A stretch of 64,000 bases of DNA from JABDGM01 sp963738665. Its GTDB lineage: Bacteria > Planctomycetota > Planctomycetia > Pirellulales > Lacipirellulaceae. Below, one piece after another: positions 57,607 through 64,000 of the stretch. The DNA lies in the NCBI GenBank assembly GCA_963738665.1, contig CAVTXL010000016.1, positions 310,001-374,000 on the forward strand, written 5' to 3'. The stretch's first letter is position 1. Each line of letters begins with the position of its first letter. The translations under genes were made by a program, and so were the position numbers. The notes beneath the pieces are model-generated. The model had not been told where the DNA came from, made no database searches, and saw only the letters and a list, made by a program, of their open reading frames with translations.

Positions 57607-58546
57607 TCAATCGGCAAACAACCCGGTCGCATACCAAATGCCATTGCGGCCACGGCGAATGTCGTATCCGAACAGCCGGTGCCGCTTGAGCACCGCCCCC
57701 CAATGGCCGGGCGATTGCCGCCAGCTCGCCACGCAATCGATGCAGGCGTCGAGCAGGTCCTCATCGGGCCAGCTTTCCGCGACAACTTCACTGGCCTCCG
57801 TCGCGCCCGCCTTGCTGCGCAACAGCTCCGCCCGTGACGAAAACTGCTGATGCCCTTGCACGCCAATGCTGGCCTGATATTCCGAGTGCTCGGTCGCTGC
57901 CCGCGTCAACACGGCATTTTGTGCGCCGATCGTGCTGGCTGGCGTCTCCGGACGGACACGCACCGCCCAGACGAGCGTTCGCTGCGATAGCGAGCCGGTG
58001 GGCAGATCGATCGCCGCCGCGAAATGATTGTTCTCCCAGCGATAATACTTTCCGTTGGCCATCGGCAGCACAGTCACGACTTGCCCAAAGTTGGGTTGCG
58101 ATGAACCGCGTAGATCGACCATCGCCACGCCCGCGTTGCCATGCAGCGGCGCAAACGCCGGGTGCCCGAGGAGGCGAATCATTTCGCCATTTTCATTTAT
58201 TTTCGCATCTGTTGGAAACGCGCACCAATACGAAGTCCAGCAACTTTGTTTGTACGGCTTCGTCGCCGGCCAGCCAGGCGTCGAACTGCCGCCGATAGTC
58301 TTCTGCGTCGCCCGCAGCGACGAAGTCGACGATAAGCATTCGTCCCTCGCGCTTTGCCTGGGCATAGGCCTGCGGATAATTGGTGCCCCAAGTGACACCG
58401 CGCTGTCCTCGGCTGCCTGCTGCCAGATCCGACCAGCCGCCGGCCGCGACATGCAGGGCACCGAGGCTAAGAATAGCGATCCCGCTGACAAAGACGATCG
58501 CAGTTCTAAAAAACGGATGCGGAGTTTCCGCCTGGTTTGTGCGCAT
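57607..58546 (-). CDS. Exported CAP/SCP-like protein with thioredoxin-like N-terminus (one frameshift)
   Basis: About 313 residues from ATG 58546, with GGGGA upstream. The export signal is PFFRTAIVFVSGIAILSLGA. An N-terminal module (GTNYPQAYAQAKREGRMLIV, DFVAAG) is like the thioredoxin-related domains of planctomycete secreted proteins, without CXXC. The C-terminal half resembles a CAP domain: RAATEHSEYQASIGVQGHQQ, FSSR, SEVVAESW, WRQSPGHWGAVLKRHRLFGY and GIWYATGLF. The frame breaks at 58218-58223; a restored CG pair gives VLVRAFPTDAKINENG. Probably a secreted protein of unknown substrate. The thioredoxin-CAP combination is inferred by eye. Confidence 0.65.
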
Positions 58547-58634
58547 GGTATTTCCCCTGGTGCTAGGTGGAGTGGGTGACTGGTCGATGGCCGAGCGCCA
58601 ATCGATCGAATCGCGCATCGCTGTGGCCGATTGT

Positions 58635-58651
58635 CGGACCCTCATGGTCCG
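58635..58651. repeat. Short palindrome
   Basis: CGGACC / GGTCCG around CTCAT, followed by GGCTACC. Its layout is like the TAGCCCGACC palindromes at 46359-46498 (GTAGCC next to a GG-pyrimidine palindrome). Confidence 0.5.
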
Positions 58652-58943
58652 GCTACCCGGCGATAAGGTGCGATGCAAAGGTGGGATGAAAAAACGCCGC
58701 CATGCCCGATTCTTGACATCCATGCGGCCGTCGGCCCCAGGCTGATCCGGTCGAGCGCAGCATGCGCAGCGCGGAAAGGGGCTGTGGTAGGTGCGTTGAT
58801 GGTACCTGACTCGCCGCGCGTGCGGAAGCAGCCAGAATTGGCATGCCCTGCATTGCGTCAGAATGGTGCGTCCTGCCGCGAAGTACCGCAAAACATGCCG
58901 TATTTTGCGGCAGCTCGGTTCAAAAACGTCGCGAATTTCTCGC

Positions 58944-58958
58944 TGGCACATCGTTTGC
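58944..58958 (+). promoter_or_regulatory. Possible sigma-54 promoter
   Basis: TGGCACATCGTTTGC fits the -24/-12 consensus TGGCAC-N5-TTGC, with GG and GC exactly ten bases apart. A partial copy (CACATATCGTTTGCGG) occurs about 95 bp downstream. No enhancer-binding site or sigma-54 gene was seen, and the downstream gene is uncertain. Confidence 0.35.
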
Positions 58959-59100
58959 GGAACTGTCTACGCAGCATGGGCCACGCCGCCGAATACGGCG
59001 CAACGGCTCGATTGGCGGTGCGACATGAAAATTGGGTTCTTCCTTTTCCCACATATCGTTTGCGGTCTGATGCCCACGCCGGACAACGTCATCGGGCAAA

Positions 59101-59314
59101 TCTCCTTCGGTTCGCCGCGGCGCGGCCGTCGCGCTTGGGCGCGCTCGAACCTAAACTTCCCAACGGCGACCCACTGGAGAATCCGCAACCGTTGCCCGAT
59201 TATCCGACCGACGTGCCCGTGCCCGAGCCGCACGACGTGCCGGCCTGGCAGCCGATCGACGTCCCGCCGCCGAGCACGGGCGAACCCGATCCAAATCCGC
59301 GGCCCACGCCGTGA
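59101..59314 (+). CDS. Possible small proline-rich protein (start unclear)
   Basis: The frame ending at TGA 59314 encodes about 50 residues with a strikingly regular Pro pattern (PKLPNGDPLENPQPLPDYP, then TDVPVPEPHDVPAW, then PPPSTGEPDPNPRPTP). Such an ordered composition is unlikely by chance in this frame. No convincing start codon precedes it. An ATG at 59025 opens a different frame with a hydrophobic start (KIGFFLFPHIVCGL) that could belong to the same gene if one indel separates them. Weakly supported. Confidence 0.3.
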
Positions 59315-59528
59315 TCAACGGCCGTACGCTCCGGTGGGGCTCGCGGTGAAACATCTCTGCGCGACCCTAGGCTCTTGCGAAGCAAGGCCCGTTTTGTCAG
59401 CCTGGCGAAAACGACGGCCCCAATCGGAAAAGACTTGAATCTACGCCATCCCTTCGGCACAATGCGCACTTGAGCGGCCCGAGTGATTCGACGTTCGCTA
59501 CTCTTGATCCTGGCGGAGATCTCTCGCG

Positions 59529-61177
59529 ATGCATTGCACCACCGATCGGCGGACGTTTCTGACTCACCTCGGTTCTACCGGCGCCGCGCTGGCCGCGAGC
59601 TCCTGGCTCACGGGTTTTGGCTTCGCCCAGGGCACCTCGCGCGGCCCAGCCCAAGTCGAAATCGACCAGGCCCAGTACCGTGCTGACCTCGACCGCCACT
59701 TGCTCGGCGCGTTCCTCGAACATTTGGGCCGGGCCGTCTACACCGGCGTCTACGACCCGGGCAACCCCCTCTCCGACGAGCACGGTTTCCGCAAGGACGT
59801 GATCGCCGAGATTAAGCAAATGGGCGTTCCCATCATCCGCTACCCGGGCGGCAACTTCGTCTCGGGCTACAACTGGCTCGACGGCGTCGGCCCCAAAGAC
59901 AAACGCCCGACAGTGCTGGAACGCGCCTGGAACTCGCTCGAACCCAATCAGTTCGGCACCAATGAATTTATCGAGTGGTGCAAACTCGTCGGCACCGAGC
60001 CGCTGCTCGGCTTTAACCTGGGAACGGGCACGCCCGCCGAGGCCGTGGCCTACGTCGAGTATTGCAATGTCGACAAGGGCACCAAATGGAGCGAGCTCCG
60101 CCGCTCGCACGGCGTCGCTGAGCCCCACAACGTTCGCTACTGGTGCATGGGCAACGAAATGGATGGCCCCTGGCAAATGGGCCACATGCCGGCCCCCGAA
60201 TACGGCCGCAAGGCCCGCGACTGCCCCGGCAGATCCGCGTCATCGATCCCACGCTGAAACTGATCGCTTGCGGCTCGAGCAACACAAATATGCCGCAGTA
60301 CCTTGTCTGGGACCGCGAAGTCCTCGAAGAATGCTACGACCAGGTCGATGCCATCTCGCTGCACAACTACTACGGAAACACCAAGCAGCTCACCGGCGAG
60401 AAAACATCTCGCTATCTGGCAATGAACCTCGACATGGAGCGGCAAATCCAGGAGATCATCGCCGTCTGCGATTATGTTCAGGCCCTCCAGCGCTCGCCGA
60501 AGCAACTGTGGCTGTCCTTCGACGAGTGGAATGTCTGGTACCGCGCCCGCGGCGGTACTTTTGCGAACGGCAATCGCCAGTTCGCGCCCCACCTGCTGGA
60601 GGAGCCTTACAACCTCGAGGACGCATTGCTCGTGGGCGGCTTCATCAACACGCTCTTGCGGCAGTCAGCCCGCACGCACGTCGCCTGCCTGGCCCAGATC
60701 GTGAACGTCATCGCCCCCTTGATGACCAATGAGAAGAGCCTACTCCGGAACACGATCTACTACCCATACGCTTGGAGCCTAAAATTCGCCCGTGGCCGCG
60801 TACTGAATGCGCGCGTCGCGTCGGAGACGTACCCGATCAAGGGCGAGGGCCTGCGTGCCGACTTCGCCCGCGACGAAGACGTCCCCTACGTTGACGTCGT
60901 CGTCACGCTTGACCGCGAGCAGAATCAGGCTGCCGTCTTCATGCTCAACCGCGACCTGAGCGGCGAACGGGAAGTGGCCCTGACCTGGCACGACCCGACT
61001 CCGTCGAGAGTTCTCTTCTGCGAAACCCTCACCGGCTCCGACCTGAAGGCCACCAACACCTTCGAGCAGCCAAACCACGTCACGCCGCAAAAACTTGACG
61101 CCCCAGCGCCCGGCCGCACGATGACGTTCAAACTGCCTGCCGCGTCGTACACCGTAGCGCATCTGGCAACCGGCTGA
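59529..61177 (+). CDS. GH51 alpha-L-arabinofuranosidase, Tat-exported (one frameshift)
   Basis: About 549 residues. A twin-arginine-like signal (TDRRTFLTHLGSTGAALAAS) precedes a GH51 enzyme: HLLGAFLEHLGRAVYTGVYD, VPIIRYPGGNFVSGYNWLDG, the acid/base Glu in YWCMGNEMDGPWQMGH, the nucleophile Glu in LWLSFDEWNVWY, and a C-terminal beta domain (VVVTLDREQNQAAVFMLNRD). It removes terminal arabinofuranose from arabinoxylan, arabinan or similar polymers, probably in the periplasm. The frame breaks near 60222 between MPAPEYGRKARD and QIRVIDPTLKLIACG; one added base joins them. No other polysaccharide-degrading gene is adjacent. Confidence 0.92.
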
Positions 61178-61289
61178 CATCGTGTGGCTTGGTGTGCAAT
61201 GCGGTCGCGTCGCGAAGAATGTTTCACACGGGGCTTTGCCACGACTGATTGCAACTTGCCAATGGAGGCGTGGTGCAAACGACAACTCC

Positions 61290-62297
<1,008 letters not shown>

Positions 62298-62318
62298 GGA
62301 ATGATCCCTGAGTACGAG

Positions 62319-62413
62319 AGCAGTAGTGGAGAAGCGGAGCAGTGGAGTAGAAGAAGCGATTTCGCGAGCCGTTCATTCTACTCCATTACTCCGCTGCTCC
62401 GCTCCTCCACTTT
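62319..62413. repeat. Inverted heptamer arrays between ilvN and ilvC
   Basis: Left arm: five 7-bp units of the type GTGGAGA / AGCGGAG (62319-62353). Right arm: six units of the type TTACTCC / CGCTCCT (62372-62413). The arms are complementary (AGTGGAG with CTCCACT; GGAGTAGA with TCTACTCC) with an 18-bp loop and would form a strong hairpin in the ilvNC mRNA. Confidence 0.93.
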
Positions 62414-62416
62414 CCT

Positions 62417-62953
62417 TCATTGCGTCGGCTCGGCGCCGGCGTACCGGCGCACGCCCGTCCCCTTTGCACCGGTGCGATCGATGCTCCGCACCAGCGCGAT
62501 TCGGCCGGTGCGGGCTAGCTCGATAATGCCGAACGGCCGCATCAGGTCGATAAACGCTTCGATCTTCTTTTCCTGTCCGGCGATCTCGACCATCACTTCG
62601 CCGTCCGAAATATCGACGATCTTGCCGCGGAAAATGTCGCACAGCTCGCGAATCTCGCTCCGCTGGCCGGACTTGGCGGTCACCTTGATCAGCATCAGGT
62701 CGCGTTCGACGTGGTCGCGAGCGCTGACGTCCTCCACCTGCACGACCGTCACGATCTTTTCGAGCTGCTTGCGGACTTGGGCGAGCACGCTCTCGTCGCC
62801 GACAACGACAAAAGTCATCCGAGAGAGCTCAGGGCTTTCGGTCTCGCCGACGGCGAGGCTATCAATGTTGAACCCGCGCGAGGCCAGCATTCCGGTGACG
62901 TGCGCCAGCACGCCCGGTACGTTTTGCACCAGGGCCGATAGAACGTGACGCAT
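62417..62953 (-). CDS. ilvN: Acetolactate synthase small (regulatory) subunit
   Basis: 178 residues. The N-terminal ACT domain (LSALVQNVPGVLAHVTGMLA, SRGFNIDSLAVGETESPELS) binds valine for feedback inhibition. The C-terminal half (LMLIKVTAKSGQRSEIREL; MVEIAGQEKKIEAFIDLMRP) is typical of IlvN/IlvH. It activates and regulates the catalytic subunit, which is not in the window. It is directly ahead of ilvC in the same direction. Intact frame. The last residues (GAKGTGVRRYAGAEPTQ) are a short tail. Confidence 0.96.
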   Translation of the reverse strand: MRHVLSALVQNVPGVLAHVTGMLASRGFNIDSLAVGETESPELSRMTFVVVGDESVLAQVRKQLEKIVTVVQVEDVSARDHVERDLMLIKVTAKSGQRSEIRELCDIFRGKIVDISDGEVMVEIAGQEKKIEAFIDLMRPFGIIELARTGRIALVRSIDRTGAKGTGVRRYAGAEPTQ

Positions 62954-62974
62954 ATCCGCACTGGCTCCGAAGGT

Positions 62975-64000
62975 TCAGGAAAATGGCGAAACTTTGATGA
63001 TATCCGGCGAGAAACGGGGCCGCAACGGGGCGAATTCCTCGCCGCTAGTACAACCCAAGGATTCGCAGCAACGCAATTCGGTTCGAGAAATCCATATACA
63101 AGTCGCAAGCATTAGAACAGGGAGAGCTGCCCACGAGATGTTCTCGGCGCAAAAGCTATTGCAGTTGAGCGGTTGCCCCTGATGAGCAAAGCCTAGCTTC
63201 TTGTGCCATAGTTCGAATGTGCCGGCGATCAGTTTGGCAATGTTGCCCGTGCCGCGCTGCCGCCGGCCGAACTGGCTGTCGCTGAGGCGGCCAGCTCGAG
63301 TCGAGCGAATCGCACCTTCGACGCGTTCCATTTTGTCCGGTAAAGTTCGCCGCAGCCAATCTTGAAAAACGTCCTTCACGGTCGTGGGCAGCTTGAGCAG
63401 CACGTACGAGGCGCCGATTGCTCCCGCCTCGCGGGCTGCCGACATGATCGCTGGGATTTCGCTGTCGTTCAGACCGGGAATGACGGGTCCGATCATGAGG
63501 TGGGCCGGCACGCCGGCCGCGGTCAACTGGTGAATCGCCCGCAGCCGGGCTGCGGGCGAACTGGTGGCGCGGCTCCATCGCGCGGGCGAGCTGGGCGTCG
63601 AGCGTCGTAATCGAAAGTGTGACGCGGACGGCGCGGTACGCGGCAAGCTCTTGGAACAGATCGATGTCCCGCGTCACCAGCGCGTTCTTCGTAATGATCC
63701 CGATCGGCTGCCGGCACTCGGCCGCCACGGCCACGCAGCCACACGTGATCTGGAACTCCCGCTCGCAGGGCTGGTAGCAATCGGTGACGCCGGAAAAGGC
63801 GATCAACTCCGGCCGCCACGCGGGGCGAGCGAGAAAATCGCGGAGCAGCTCGGCCGCCCGATATTTGACGAACACCTTTGTTTCGAAATCGAGCCCGGCC
63901 GACAGGCCCAGGTACTCGTGGTAGGGTCGGGCGTAGCAATAGCTGCAACCGTGGGCACAGCCGCGGTAGGGATTTACGCTAAAGCGGAAGCCCACGTCCG
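62975..64000 (-). CDS. SPL-like radical SAM protein, PA0069/Rv2578c type (partial, one frameshift)
   Basis: The gene begins beyond the right edge. The first visible residues are FRFSVNPYRGCAHGCSYCYA, with the 4Fe-4S cluster Cys in CAHGCSYC. Then come ELIAFSGVTDCYQPCEREFQ, PIGIITKNALVTRDIDLFQE and VTLSITTLDAQLARAMEPR, as in radical SAM proteins annotated as DNA repair photolyase-like. The frame breaks at 63567-63572; a restored GC pair gives MEPRATSSPAARLRAI, leading to HLMIGPVIPGLNDSEIPAIM. The family ends around GQPLNCNSFC; the remaining 55 residues (a hydrophobic stretch, then CTSGEEFAPLRPRFS) are probably a read-through past a lost stop. Function of the family is unproven. Confidence 0.85.

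Larger units (their letters stand above)
58547..59099. other. Intergenic region with a short palindrome and a sigma-54-like site
   Basis: About 550 bp upstream of a possible proline-rich ORF. It contains the palindrome at 58635-58651 and a GG-N10-GC element at 58944-58958. The short ORFs in it overlap in several frames and show no conserved features. Confidence 0.4.

Noticed and set aside
62319..62413. A leader-peptide attenuator or riboswitch controlling ilvC
   Set aside because: The hairpin is explained by heptamer arrays of the kind found at many unrelated genes. No leader peptide rich in Val, Leu or Ile and no T run are present.

Overview
The window looks like part of a planctomycete chromosome, probably Pirellulales-like. 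This rests on gene content and high GC by eye, not on a database search. Lineage clues are DUF11-repeat and TM-LRR proteins, a type II secretion / type IV pilus cluster with very large pseudopilins, trigger factor followed by two clpP genes, a hom / ApgM-type kinase / aspartokinase group, OleC-OleD, and a Cys-rich lipoprotein.

Layout. 0.1-9 kb: larC, a pseudo-receiver protein, mtnA, a DUF11-repeat envelope protein, a class IV aminotransferase and a secreted alpha/beta hydrolase. 9.4-12.1 kb: a Cys-rich lipoprotein, a transglutaminase-like protein and a TlpA-like thioredoxin whose stop codon lies in a MITE-like element. 12.1-33 kb (minus strand): one long pilus/secretion cluster read in the order PilB-like ATPase, PilT, GspE, GspF and five prepilin-like genes, the last coding for a protein of about 2,800 residues. 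33.3-35.1 kb: glycosyltransferase and DUF4254 protein. 35.5-38.1 kb: M28 peptidase, two membrane proteins and an ASCH pseudogene. 38.3-43.3 kb: tRNA-Gly, tig, clpP1, clpP2 and a lipoprotein. 43.5-46.4 kb: oleC-oleD. 46.6-54.9 kb: aspS, a redoxin, hom, a Uma2 protein, apgM/homoserine kinase, a small low-GC gene and lysC. 55-61 kb: LRR protein, bifunctional nuclease, acidic protein, CAP-like protein and a GH51 arabinofuranosidase. 61.3-64 kb: ilvC, ilvN and a radical SAM gene running off the right end.

Two patterns cut across the annotation. First, the window is full of short repeats, above all paired arrays with an exact 7-bp period. Each locus has its own heptamer word, and the two arms are usually inverted. 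These and palindromic elements of the GTTCCCACGC type also sit inside coding sequence, in frame, at tolerant places: linkers or loops of three proteins, and the cleaved leader peptides of four of the five prepilin-like genes. Second, about 26 single indels break genes that are otherwise well conserved, including aspartokinase. In about 16 of them, adding one CG/GC dinucleotide back to a short alternating C/G tract restores the protein, which points to a systematic sequence error rather than gene decay. Frameshifted genes are therefore given as single CDS entries with the break noted.
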